The position numbers and the translations under genes are program-made. 64,000 nt of DNA. It comes from Vicinamibacteria bacterium (GTDB taxonomy: Bacteria > Acidobacteriota > Vicinamibacteria > Vicinamibacterales > UBA8438). The stretch spans positions 1-64,000 of the forward strand of contig JAJEEU010000037.1 of assembly GCA_022820825.1 (NCBI GenBank). Direction: 5' to 3'. Positions within the stretch are counted from its first letter, which is position 1. Every line of letters begins with the position of its first letter. Of the stretch, positions 53,160 to 60,741 are shown piece after piece. A model generated the notes under the pieces. That model was not told where the DNA came from and searched no databases. It saw only the letters and a program-made list of their open reading frames with translations.

Positions 53160-53357
53160 TCAGTCTATAGCATCGTCGTCCCTCCTCGGAACGGACGACC
53201 GCTTGGTGACTTTCACCAGCTTCGCAACGCCGGCCGCTGTAGCTCGTGAGTGCTTCTCGAGCCGGCGAGCCAGAACCACCAAGTAGACGAACAGAACCAG
53301 CGGCAGGACCGCACCTACAGCGGCACCGATCGTGTACCCGATTTCTTCTGCGGTCAT
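53160..53357 (-). CDS. Small single-pass membrane protein coupled to the protease
   Basis: 65 residues from ATG 53357, with AGGA upstream. One hydrophobic helix (GAAVGAVLPLVLFVYLVVLA, about 11-30) is followed by a basic cytoplasmic tail ending RRDDDAID. Its start overlaps the protease stop (ATGA), so translation is coupled. It may help in processing, anchoring or immunity for the protease. No family is recognised. Confidence 0.6.
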   Translation of the reverse strand: MTAEEIGYTIGAAVGAVLPLVLFVYLVVLARRLEKHSRATAAGVAKLVKVTKRSSVPRRDDDAID

Positions 53358-54241
53358 CGTGATTCCTCGCGGTTTCTGTGCAGGATGATGCGTAGCAGCA
53401 GGAAGACCAGCAACAGCAGGCCACCGGCCGGCACCGCCGGAACCGGAGTCGCACCGACGAATCCGGGATAGTCCACGTTCGGTCCCACGTCGTAGGCGAG
53501 GTTGGCGAGCTCCTGCTCCTTCGCCGGCCAGGTTGCCGGCGCGGTGGGCACGAACGCGTCCATGACGAATCCGGTTCCGGGCTTGGTGTGGTACATCCCC
53601 ATCAGGTGCCCCAGCTCGTGCGCGAGCGCAGCCTCGAGCTGGTAGCCCTTGATTCTCCGCAGGCTGTCGGGGTTGAACACGATCTCGCCCGACATCCATC
53701 GGCCGCCCATCCGGTTCGTGTAGGCGGTGGCGAGCACGTCATCGTCGATCTCGTCCGGGTCGCCTTCCGTCACGCGGATGACCCCGTACAACTGGATGCC
53801 GCAGTTGGTCGAGACGCTGCCCCGCCACGCCGTTCCGGTCCAGCGTTCGATGTGGCGCTTCCACCACTGCTCGTCCGCGTAGGGCGCCAGCCGCTCGCCG
53901 GTGTAGGACCGATCGCTCCGCGGCAAGCAGACGTCGACCGTGCGTGCTCTGTCGGGGTCGGCGGTGCGAGTGCGCCGCTGCTCGAGCGGCAGATCGCTCT
54001 GCGCTCCGCCGTGGTCGTAGGCGTCGAACACGAGCTGATCCCACAGCTCGCGGTCGCGCGCCGACATCCACGGCGGTTGCGGCTGGGTCGGGCGGGCGAG
54101 CGGGCCGCGGTCGGCATCGAGCGTCACGCGCGATCCGCTGTCGCCGGTAACGCGGTGCCCGCCGCACACGAGTTGCTGGGCCGAGACGAATGAAGGCAGG
54201 GAGAGAAACACGACGACGCCGACGACGATCCGTGCGCGCAT
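53354..54241 (-). CDS. Secreted metzincin-like metalloprotease with C-terminal anchor, transposon passenger
   Basis: 295 residues from ATG 54241, with GGAGG upstream. Signal peptide (VVVFLSLPSFVSAQ). The zinc site HELGHLMGMYH (H208, E209, H212, G215, H218) is a full HExxHxxGxxH metzincin motif, with a Met-turn-like GFVMDAF 8 residues on. The C-terminus (TPVPAVPAGG, a hydrophobic helix, RIILHRNREESR) resembles a PEP-CTERM/VPxxP-type sorting tail. Probably surface-attached. A protease is an unusual transposon cargo. The conserved His-rich motif makes a peptidase likely, but the substrate is unknown. Confidence 0.82.
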   Translation of the reverse strand: MRARIVVGVVVFLSLPSFVSAQQLVCGGHRVTGDSGSRVTLDADRGPLARPTQPQPPWMSARDRELWDQLVFDAYDHGGAQSDLPLEQRRTRTADPDRARTVDVCLPRSDRSYTGERLAPYADEQWWKRHIERWTGTAWRGSVSTNCGIQLYGVIRVTEGDPDEIDDDVLATAYTNRMGGRWMSGEIVFNPDSLRRIKGYQLEAALAHELGHLMGMYHTKPGTGFVMDAFVPTAPATWPAKEQELANLAYDVGPNVDYPGFVGATPVPAVPAGGLLLLVFLLLRIILHRNREESR

Positions 54242-54497
54242 GGCGGCCTCCGGGAACGCGAGCCCACGACGACGACGACAACGACGGACGACGACGAACG
54301 GACAGCGAGTTGTTCCCGGTAGTGGTCACCGGGTCGGTTGCCACACAGTGCGCACTCGTAGGTGCAGGCGCTCCCGCCTATTTCCCGCTGGCGCGGGTGT
54401 CGTATTCAGCGAGCGGCCCGGCGTCGAACCGAGCACGCACTATGTGGCGAGTGGAGTATGGCTTAGGAGAGCAGGGCGGTCAAGGTTTCTTGATAGT
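54242..54497. other. Non-coding stretch inside the transposon, with CGA repeats
   Basis: 256 bp upstream of the protease gene. It has a run of ACGACG-type trinucleotide repeats (about 54268-54300) and likely contains the promoter of the protease operon. At 54479-54496 it contains a terminal-repeat-like relic, listed separately. Confidence 0.45.
54479..54496. repeat. Internal relic of an IS1595-type terminal repeat
   Basis: GTCAAGGTTTCTTGATAG matches the complement of the left terminal repeat (GTCAAGGTTTCTTTATAA) at 16 of 18 positions, in the orientation of a right end. It may mark the older right end of the element before the zinc-ribbon gene was added. Confidence 0.5.
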
Positions 54498-54797
54498 TCA
54501 CGTCTTCCGGTCAGGCTCTCCAGGAAGCACGATCGTGATGGTCGGACCGGGAAGCTGGTCCTTCGGGATGGCGCGGTACTTCATGAACTGAAACAGCAGG
54601 CCGTACAGTGGGTTCTCACCCATCGTCTGACTCGAATGCCACCAGATGCTCTTGCACCGCGGACACCGCTGTTCGTTGTCGAGGCAGCCAGGCAGCAGAT
54701 CCAGCCGGACCACTCCTGAGCAATCCGGGTTCTTGCAATGCAGCTCGACGGCTTCAATCTCATCGACCGTTGCAAGGTGACGAATTTCAACCATCAT
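54498..54797 (-). CDS. Zinc-ribbon passenger protein
   Basis: 99 residues. Four cysteines in two pairs (CKNPDC, C21/C26; CPRC, C45/C48) form a zinc ribbon, preceded by a short acidic helix. The remaining 50 residues include GLLFQFMKYRAIPKDQLPG. It may bind nucleic acid or another protein. It starts 37 nt inside the right terminal repeat and could be an accessory gene of the element. Two adjacent ATG codons are possible starts. Confidence 0.65.
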   Translation of the reverse strand: MMVEIRHLATVDEIEAVELHCKNPDCSGVVRLDLLPGCLDNEQRCPRCKSIWWHSSQTMGENPLYGLLFQFMKYRAIPKDQLPGPTITIVLPGEPDRKT

Positions 54798-54833
54798 GAT
54801 GGTCGATTTTACTCTGTTGGTGAGGCTGGCAGC

Positions 54834-54860
54834 GCCGTCAACTTTTCTTTATAATCCCCC
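54834..54860. repeat. Right terminal inverted repeat of the IS1595-type element
   Basis: Read inward from 54860 it begins GGGGGATTATAAAGAAA, identical to the left end, and continues with 24 of 27 matches overall. Flanked on the right by the second copy of AAACTT. Confidence 0.85.
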
Positions 54861-55001
54861 AAACTTGCTTGGCGATGGTGCGAGGCGAACGGGTGTCTGA
54901 ACCGATCGTTATCCGATCATCTTGATGACCTGCCTATCGACCTGATGGCCGTGCGTCAAATCCGCTGGCCCGACCGGCCAGATCACCACGAGTGGTTCTA
55001 G
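54861..55001 (+). pseudogene. HNH endonuclease gene, displaced 3' part
   Basis: Bases 54861-54866 are the second target copy. From 54867 the frame reads AWRWCEANGCLNRSLSDHLD, then DLPIDLMAVRQIRWPDRPDH, ending at TAG 54999. It has no start of its own and is cut off from the 5' part (51144-51653) by the transposon. The rejoined junction RRYLKL-AWRWCEANG is continuous. Confidence 0.75.
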
Positions 55002-55046
55002 ACGTGGCTTTACACCCACGCGGCGGATGTGCGGCACTCCCCTCCC

Positions 55047-55376
55047 TCAGAGGCGTCCGATGTAGATGAGGGACGCAAGCAGGCTGATCGCCAGCGGAAC
55101 CATCATTCCGCCGGTCATCCACGACACCATCCTCTCGAGCGGCCAATCCGGATAGGTCCACCACAACGCCAGGTTGAAGCAGATCGCTACGGCCATGGCG
55201 GCCAGCATGAACCACCCCGACGCCCGGTTGGCCGGATACCAGATCTCCGGAGACGAGAGGGTCTTCGGCGTCCGGAAGCCGTACACGCCGTTAGGGGGGA
55301 CCTTGCCCAGGATCATCGGTACGGACAGCAAGAGAATCAGCAGCGGAACGCCGACGCCGATCAAGAGTTTGGCCAT
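55047..55376 (-). CDS. SdpI-family membrane protein
   Basis: 109 residues, MAKLLIGVGVPLLILLLSVP, with three membrane helices (about 3-23, 53-72, 83-105). VPPNGVYGFRTPKTLSSPEI and WYPANRASGWFML are SdpI/YhfL signatures. SdpI in Bacillus gives immunity to the SdpC toxin, but most family members elsewhere have no known partner. No SdpC-like gene is near. Confidence 0.88.
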   Translation of the reverse strand: MAKLLIGVGVPLLILLLSVPMILGKVPPNGVYGFRTPKTLSSPEIWYPANRASGWFMLAAMAVAICFNLALWWTYPDWPLERMVSWMTGGMMVPLAISLLASLIYIGRL

Positions 55377-55447
55377 GTTGGCCCGGTATTCTAGCCTGAT
55401 AGCATGGCCCGGGCCGGCCAGCGGACGGCGCCGGGGCTGAGTGGCAC

Positions 55448-56008
55448 ATGACCGAGCTGATCACGGAGCTCATCCTCACGGAAAGCAACTGGATGCCCGC
55501 GGCGATGGCGCTCGCGTTCATCGCCGTGGCCGTCCGGCTGCGCGCCGACCAACGTAGCGCTCCAGACAGGCCAAGGCCCCTTCGTGCGCTCACCCTCTTC
55601 TACGGCGTGATGATCGGCATCATGGCGTCGGGGCACCTCCTCGCGGTGAGCATCAAGGCCGCGCAGGGCACGCTGCAGGGTTCTCCCTGGTTTCTGTACG
55701 CCCTCGGATTGTCCCTGGCTGTCCCGGCATGGTGGCTGGCGGCCGAGGCGCTGCGCGCCGGGCTCGAGGATTCGCGCGGCCTGCGCCGGACGGTGGGCCT
55801 CAACGGCTGGCTGGGCCTGGCGCTCATGATCATCGGCCCGCACAACTGGCCGATAGCGGCGCCGGCCGTCCTGAACATCGCCTATCGATTCCAGACGCAT
55901 CGCGCGATCGGCACGGCCATCGTGATCGCGGCCGGCGTAGGCTACATCGCGCTTTTCGCCGGCGCCGTGATGTTCATGGCGAGCGGCCAGACCTTCGAAG
56001 AGTTCTAG
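55448..56008 (+). CDS. Integral membrane protein of unknown function
   Basis: 186 residues from ATG 55448. About five membrane helices (about 15-32, 47-68, 80-98, 120-135, 155-178). No catalytic motif or family is recognised. Loops contain SIKAAQGTLQGSPWFLYALG and GPHNWPIAAPAVLNIAYRF. Divergent from the SdpI gene and convergent with the PhoD-like gene. Confidence 0.75.
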   Translation: MTELITELILTESNWMPAAMALAFIAVAVRLRADQRSAPDRPRPLRALTLFYGVMIGIMASGHLLAVSIKAAQGTLQGSPWFLYALGLSLAVPAWWLAAEALRAGLEDSRGLRRTVGLNGWLGLALMIIGPHNWPIAAPAVLNIAYRFQTHRAIGTAIVIAAGVGYIALFAGAVMFMASGQTFEEF

Positions 56009-56020
56009 CCGGGCGTCTGA

Positions 56021-57664
56021 TCAACCCGGCACCGGCAGCTCGGCCGTGTGGAAGGCCTCCAGCGTGTCGATGGCCTCGACCGGCTGGCGGTCCACGTCCC
56101 AGCGGAACTGCCGGAGCACGATGCGGTCCTGCAGGAAGTCGGCGATGGTGAATCCGTGGTCCTCGATGGGCGCCACCGACTCCTCCATGTCCAGGTGCTC
56201 GGGCGGCGTCGCGCCGACTCCCCGCACCACGGAGGGAAAGCCCCTGACGGAAGTGCCGATCGGACCGCTCAGCACCGCCGTGACCGGACGGGCGCTGAAG
56301 TTCAACGCGCCGGCGCGGTGCATGCGTCCCATGCCGATCGCGTGCAGGTCGCCGCTCACCACCAGCGGCGCGCGCTCGCGCTGGCCGGCAATCGCCTCCA
56401 CCAGCCGGTCGTGCTGCCGCAGCCAGCCTGCCTGCCAGTAGTCCTTCGCGAGGGCCGTCGTCAGCGCCCCGGTCTCGCGGTCGAGCACGTCCGGGTACCA
56501 CTCGCCCCACTTGCCGGCGCTCCAGCCGAACGGGTTCGACGGCGCGTGGACCAGGTGCCGGGTATCCGCTGACCGCGTGCGGTCGAGCAGCCAGCTCTCG
56601 ACCTGCCGGTCGACGAAGACCGCGTTCGGTCCGGCGAGGCTCACCGTCCGGCGCACGTCGTAGAGCAGGATCTCGGCCAAGTTGCCGTAGCGCAGCGTGC
56701 CGAAGCTCTCCGAGAGATCGCCCCGGTCGCTCGTCCCGGACCACGGCAGGCCGGCCGGTCGCGCGGCGTCGGGCAGGAACTCGGGATAGTAGAGCTGCTG
56801 CGTGGCTCGCGCGAGCTGGAGCTGGAACCAGGGAATCGGGAAGTTGGCGATCTCGTCGCTGACCGAGTCGTTTTCCCAGTGGTCGTGGTCGTCCTGCAGG
56901 AACGCGACCGGCGTCGACCGGAAATCGGCGCCGTAGACCGGCACGATCTGCGGGCCGGCCGCCGCCTTCAGCGCAGTTTCGTTGTGGGCGCCGAACACCG
57001 ACGCCGAGAAGTCGAAGTTCGATGTCCGGCCGGCGGCGCTGAGCTCGCCGACGTTATCCCCCAGCCAGGTATGGAGGTCCCAGTAGATGTGGTCGCCGTT
57101 GGCGACCGCCGCGTCCGGCCCGAACGACAGCGCGCGCCGCAGGAGGCGGTTGCGGATGGCGGTCGGCAGGAAGCCGCTGCGCTCCCCGATGCCCGCATAG
57201 GTGCCGCCGGGGCCGCCGGCGCAGGTGAAGAACAGCACCCGGAACCGCTCGGGGCGGGCATCGGGCGCGGGGAACGTGGCCAGCGGCCAGGGCTCGCACA
57301 GCGCCGCCCCGCCGGCGCCGACGAGGGACAGCTCGTAGCGGCGCGCCGGCTGCAGACCGGTCGCGTAGAACTGCCAGTACTCCCCGGCCGTGTCGTTCAT
57401 GCGGCCGGTAACGCTGGCACCGCCGACCCGCAGCGTGGGCGCGGCAGACAGCGCCCGATCGAACGACGCCTTGAGCAGCAGGCGGGTGTCGCTGACCGCC
57501 GGCAGCAGGTGCCGCACCCGCCCCGCGTCCCAGTCCCGCGCCTGCGGCGGCGCGCCCTGTGACGCCAGCAGGTCGAGCGGCAGCCGACCGAATACGGCGG
57601 CGCCCAAGGCGCCGGCGCTGCCTGCGAGGAACTTCCGGCGATCGACGGACCGGCGTGCGCTCAC
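56021..57664 (-). CDS. PhoD-like alkaline phosphatase (Tat-exported)
   Basis: 547 residues from GTG 57664. Twin-arginine signal DRRKFLAGSAGALGAAVFG. The metallophosphatase region shows ANGDHIYWDLHTW, LQDDHDHWENDSV and VVSGDLHAIGMGRMHRAG, the PhoD order of metal ligands. An N-terminal Ig-like domain (about 45-130) precedes it. It should release phosphate from phosphomono- or diesters in the periplasm, and phosphodiesterase activity is possible. It is 10 nt after the PWG-motif gene on the same strand. Confidence 0.88.
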   Translation of the reverse strand: MSARRSVDRRKFLAGSAGALGAAVFGRLPLDLLASQGAPPQARDWDAGRVRHLLPAVSDTRLLLKASFDRALSAAPTLRVGGASVTGRMNDTAGEYWQFYATGLQPARRYELSLVGAGGAALCEPWPLATFPAPDARPERFRVLFFTCAGGPGGTYAGIGERSGFLPTAIRNRLLRRALSFGPDAAVANGDHIYWDLHTWLGDNVGELSAAGRTSNFDFSASVFGAHNETALKAAAGPQIVPVYGADFRSTPVAFLQDDHDHWENDSVSDEIANFPIPWFQLQLARATQQLYYPEFLPDAARPAGLPWSGTSDRGDLSESFGTLRYGNLAEILLYDVRRTVSLAGPNAVFVDRQVESWLLDRTRSADTRHLVHAPSNPFGWSAGKWGEWYPDVLDRETGALTTALAKDYWQAGWLRQHDRLVEAIAGQRERAPLVVSGDLHAIGMGRMHRAGALNFSARPVTAVLSGPIGTSVRGFPSVVRGVGATPPEHLDMEESVAPIEDHGFTIADFLQDRIVLRQFRWDVDRQPVEAIDTLEAFHTAELPVPG

Positions 57665-57674
57665 GTGCGGCAGG

Positions 57675-58694
57675 CTATTTCGCGGCTCGCTCCTCGGCGC
57701 GAGCGCCCGCGAGGATGTTCGTCATGGCGTAGTTGCCTTCGTGGCAGGCGTACTCGAACAGCGGGCCGTCGATGGCCGTCATGGGAATCGACGCGGTCCA
57801 GGGTGCTTCCCAGACCGAAGGATCGTGGACCGTGAACTCGTAGTCGACGGCGTCCTCGCCCACGCGGGTAAAGCGCTCGACCAGCCGCAGGTTCTCGTCG
57901 CCGCCGAAGACCGTGCCGCCGCCCTGGGTGTGGCCCAGCTCCTGCCGTCCGTTCACCTTGTCGGCGACGTTCGTCGTCTCGACGACCAGCGTGTCGCCCT
58001 CCCAGCGGCCGCGCGAGTCACCCATCCACTGGCGCACCGCGGCGGGCGGGCCGGGACGTCCGTCCAGCGGGATGATGCGCGCGTCGTGCACCATCTCGAC
58101 GAAGACGACGACGTAATCGGGCGTCTGCAGGATCTGGTAGTTGTGGTTGTAGAAGCCCGGCATCATCGCCCCGGGCATGCCCCGCGAGATGCAGCGATCC
58201 AGGGCGTTGAAGTCCTTTATGGAGTCGAAGCGGCTGCTGGCGAAAGTGGAGACGTGCCCCCGGCTTTGCAGCGCCTCCTCTTCCGGCGTCGACGGCGGCA
58301 GGCGGCCGTCGGGCGGATCGATGATCAGCGACGTGCGCGTGCTGAGCGTGCCCCGCTCCATCCAGTAGTTGTTGTAGGCGCCGACCGATGTGGGCTCCTC
58401 CGGCTCGCCTTCGGGGTAGCGGTTGTCGAGGTTGACGCTGAGGGCGACCTGCTGGTCCCGCACCGCGTGCTCTTCGGCAGTCAGGAACTCCTTGTCCGCC
58501 AGGTCGGCCGGGCGCTGCAGCGGCGTCGTGGTCGTGTTGGTCCACGTGCCCTGCAGGTCCGGATCGCCCCAAGGCGTGCGGAACGACTCCCCACCCGCCG
58601 CGCCGGCTGCGGCGGTCTGGCCCGCGGCGGCCGCGGGCGCGAGCAGCACGAGCGCGAGAACGGCGGACATCGCAACAGCACATCGATGGTTCAT
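57675..58694 (-). CDS. Secreted PWG-motif protein, copy 2
   Basis: 339 residues from ATG 58694, with GGGGAG upstream; the longer frame to 58766 is not supported. Signal peptide (VLALVLLAPAAAAGQ), then FRTPWGDPDLQGTWTNTTTT, GMPGAMMPGFYNHNYQI, GDTLVVETTNVADK and a C-terminal YACHEGNYAMTNILAGARAE. It is clearly the same family as 30943-31932. Function unknown. It is upstream of the PhoD-like gene in a likely two-gene operon. Confidence 0.86.
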   Translation of the reverse strand: MNHRCAVAMSAVLALVLLAPAAAAGQTAAAGAAGGESFRTPWGDPDLQGTWTNTTTTPLQRPADLADKEFLTAEEHAVRDQQVALSVNLDNRYPEGEPEEPTSVGAYNNYWMERGTLSTRTSLIIDPPDGRLPPSTPEEEALQSRGHVSTFASSRFDSIKDFNALDRCISRGMPGAMMPGFYNHNYQILQTPDYVVVFVEMVHDARIIPLDGRPGPPAAVRQWMGDSRGRWEGDTLVVETTNVADKVNGRQELGHTQGGGTVFGGDENLRLVERFTRVGEDAVDYEFTVHDPSVWEAPWTASIPMTAIDGPLFEYACHEGNYAMTNILAGARAEERAAK

Positions 58695-58822
58695 GGTTCT
58701 TGCTCCCCGGCCCATTATCCACCAGAAATCGGACGCTGTCTCCATCACCGCGCCGGGCGCCGGCAATCCGACGTGCTAAACTCGTTTTACGATTTTCCGA
58801 TCGATAGCCCGGTCAGGGATCC

Positions 58823-59032
58823 ATGGACCAAGTGAAGATTTCTCCCAAGTTCCAGGTGGTCATTCCAAAGGCAGTGCGTGAGTCTCTGGGCCTCGTCGCC
58901 GGACAGCGACTCCAGGTGGTTCCGTACGGCAACCGCATCGAGCTGGTGCCGGTGAGCGACATCGGCGAAATGCGAGGCTGCGTCGCGGGCATCGATACGT
59001 CGCTCGAACGCGAACCGGATCGCCGCCTGTAA
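58823..59032 (+). CDS. vapB: AbrB/SpoVT-type antitoxin
   Basis: 69 residues: MDQVKISPKFQVVIPKAVRE, the AbrB/MazE DNA-binding hairpin, then RLQVVPYGNRIELVPVSD. The C-terminal tail (GCVAGIDTSLEREPDRRL) is the toxin-binding part. It lies 9 nt before a VapC gene and is probably its antitoxin. The DNA-binding fold differs from that of the VapB at 7155, so the two modules are unrelated on the antitoxin side. Confidence 0.88.
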   Translation: MDQVKISPKFQVVIPKAVRESLGLVAGQRLQVVPYGNRIELVPVSDIGEMRGCVAGIDTSLEREPDRRL

Positions 59033-59041
59033 GCCCGCCCG

Positions 59042-59434
59042 ATGGACGGGCCGAATCTCGTCGATTCGTCCGGATGGCTCGAGTACCTCGCCGACGGTCC
59101 GAACGCGCGGCATTTCGCCGCGCCGCTCGCCGATTCGCAGCGGCTGGTGGTTCCGACGATCAGCCTCTACGAAGTCTTCAGGGTCATCCTGCGCGAACGG
59201 GGAGAACACGACGCGATCCGCGTGGCCGCGTCAATGCGTCAGGGACGGGAGATCCCGCTGTCCCCGTCGCTGGCGTTGGAAGCGGCACGGCTCGCGCACG
59301 AGCGCAGCCTTGCCATGGCTGACGCAATCATCCTCGCGACCGCGCAAGCCAGCCGCGCCACGCTCTGGACTCAGGACTCCGATTTCAAGGACGTCTCCGG
59401 CGTGCGCTACTACGAGAAGAAAACATCCCGCTGA
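59042..59434 (+). CDS. vapC: VapC PIN-domain ribonuclease toxin (intact)
   Basis: 130 residues. PIN-domain acidic residues are present: Asp in NLVDSSGWLEYL, Glu in ISLYEVFRV, Asp in LAMADAIILATA and Asp in WTQDSDFKDVSGVRY. Frame intact. VapC toxins cut initiator tRNA or rRNA. Probably functional with the AbrB-type antitoxin just upstream. Confidence 0.9.
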   Translation: MDGPNLVDSSGWLEYLADGPNARHFAAPLADSQRLVVPTISLYEVFRVILRERGEHDAIRVAASMRQGREIPLSPSLALEAARLAHERSLAMADAIILATAQASRATLWTQDSDFKDVSGVRYYEKKTSR

Positions 59435-59455
59435 TACTTCCGGTCAAGGACCCTC

Positions 59456-60739
59456 TCAAATTCCTCCCGGGCCGCCGCCGGGATTCAGCCGGCTATCCGG
59501 GTCGAGCTGCGCCTTGATGCGTTGCATGATCGGCAGCGCGTCACCGATGGATCCCCAGGGATCCACCAGCCGCCGCAGCTCCGGCTCCGCCTGGCGCACG
59601 ACGGCGGAGCCTTCGCCGGGGGGCAGCGACTCGCGCAACTGCTCGATGACGCGCGCCTGCGCGGCCGCGGATCCGTCGAGCCGCACCTCGACGACCCCCA
59701 GCGCCGCGCGGCCGGCGGCGGCCATCTCGACAGCGCCGCGCCTGCAGGCGTCTCGCAACCGCACGAGTGTCGGCACCAGCTCGGTCGGGCGTGTGGCAAG
59801 CTTGACATGCGTGCCGGGTCCGACCCGGCGACCCGCGTAGTCGGCCCACAGGCGCGACTCGGCTTCGCCCTCGCTCGTCGTGGCGCGACCGGAACCTGCG
59901 GCCAGGCGCCCGACCTCGGCGGCCTGCTGCACCACCGCGGCCTCGACCGATTCGAAGCGGACGTGCAGCCGGGCGGGCGACCATTCCAGCTCCAACGCCG
60001 ACGGGGTGAGCGGCGCGTCGGCCAGACGAGCGATCAGCGGCGCCGCGTCCTCCAGCGAATCCATCGCGATCGACACGGTGCGCGAGCTGCTCGCCACCGG
60101 CGCCAGCTTGAACGTCGCAGACGCGATGACGGCCAGTGTGCCGAACGAGCCGGTCATGAGCCGCGCCAGGTCGTAGCCGGCCACGTTCTTGACGACGATG
60201 CCGCCCGATTTCGCGGCGCGGCCGTCGGCCAGCACGATGGAGCAGCCGATGATCAGGTCGCGCGGGGCCCCGTGGTGATGGCGCGCCGGGCCGCTGTCGT
60301 TGGTCGCCACGATGCCGCCGATGGTGGCCCGCGCCGGCCACGGCGGATCGAGCGGCAGCCGCTGCGCATGGTCCGCCAGCGCCGCGCTGACGGCCGCAAG
60401 TGTCGCGCCGGCCTCGATCGTGGCGGTGAGGTCGCCGTGCCGGTGTTCCACCACCGCGTTCAGCCTGGCAGTCGACAGCAGCAGATCGAACGGCTGCGCG
60501 ACGGCGCCCCACTGCTGCTTCGTCCCGCCGCCGCGGACGCGCACGGTCAGGCCCAGATCGGCGGCCCAGCCGAGCGTCGCAACCAGGCGGTCCACCGTGG
60601 AGGGCTCGGCGACCAGCCGGGGCTGCACGCCGTCGACGGTGTCCTCGGCGGTAGGCGCACGCAGCTCGCCGACGTCGGCTTGCGCGGAACCCGCCGCGAT
60701 CAGTTGCTCGGTTGGCGCTGCCAGGCGGTCCACCGGCAC
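59456..60739 (-). CDS. glcE: Glycolate oxidase FAD-binding subunit GlcE
   Basis: 427 residues from GTG 60739 (GTG 60733 also possible); no ATG is available near the glcD stop, 2 nt away. The FAD-binding type 4 domain (VRVRGGGTKQQWG, ATIGGIVATNDSGPARHHHG, SGGIVVKNVAGYDLARL) and the C-terminal SRLNPGG define GlcE. It works with GlcD and GlcF to oxidise glycolate or related 2-hydroxyacids. glcF lies at 29624-30940. Confidence 0.9.
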   Translation of the reverse strand: MPVDRLAAPTEQLIAAGSAQADVGELRAPTAEDTVDGVQPRLVAEPSTVDRLVATLGWAADLGLTVRVRGGGTKQQWGAVAQPFDLLLSTARLNAVVEHRHGDLTATIEAGATLAAVSAALADHAQRLPLDPPWPARATIGGIVATNDSGPARHHHGAPRDLIIGCSIVLADGRAAKSGGIVVKNVAGYDLARLMTGSFGTLAVIASATFKLAPVASSSRTVSIAMDSLEDAAPLIARLADAPLTPSALELEWSPARLHVRFESVEAAVVQQAAEVGRLAAGSGRATTSEGEAESRLWADYAGRRVGPGTHVKLATRPTELVPTLVRLRDACRRGAVEMAAAGRAALGVVEVRLDGSAAAQARVIEQLRESLPPGEGSAVVRQAEPELRRLVDPWGSIGDALPIMQRIKAQLDPDSRLNPGGGPGGI

Positions 60740-60741
60740 AC

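Larger units (their letters stand above)
51654..54860. mobile_element. IS1595-family transposon with five passenger genes
   Basis: A 3.2-kb element with 27-bp imperfect inverted ends, a 6-7 bp target duplication, and an ISXO2-type transposase at its left. Five genes on the opposite strand fill the rest: a zinc ribbon, a secreted metzincin-like protease, a small membrane protein and two hypothetical proteins. The boundaries are confirmed independently because the interrupted HNH gene reads in frame once the element is removed. IS1595 relatives with passenger genes are known; this cargo is not one I recognise. Confidence 0.88.
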
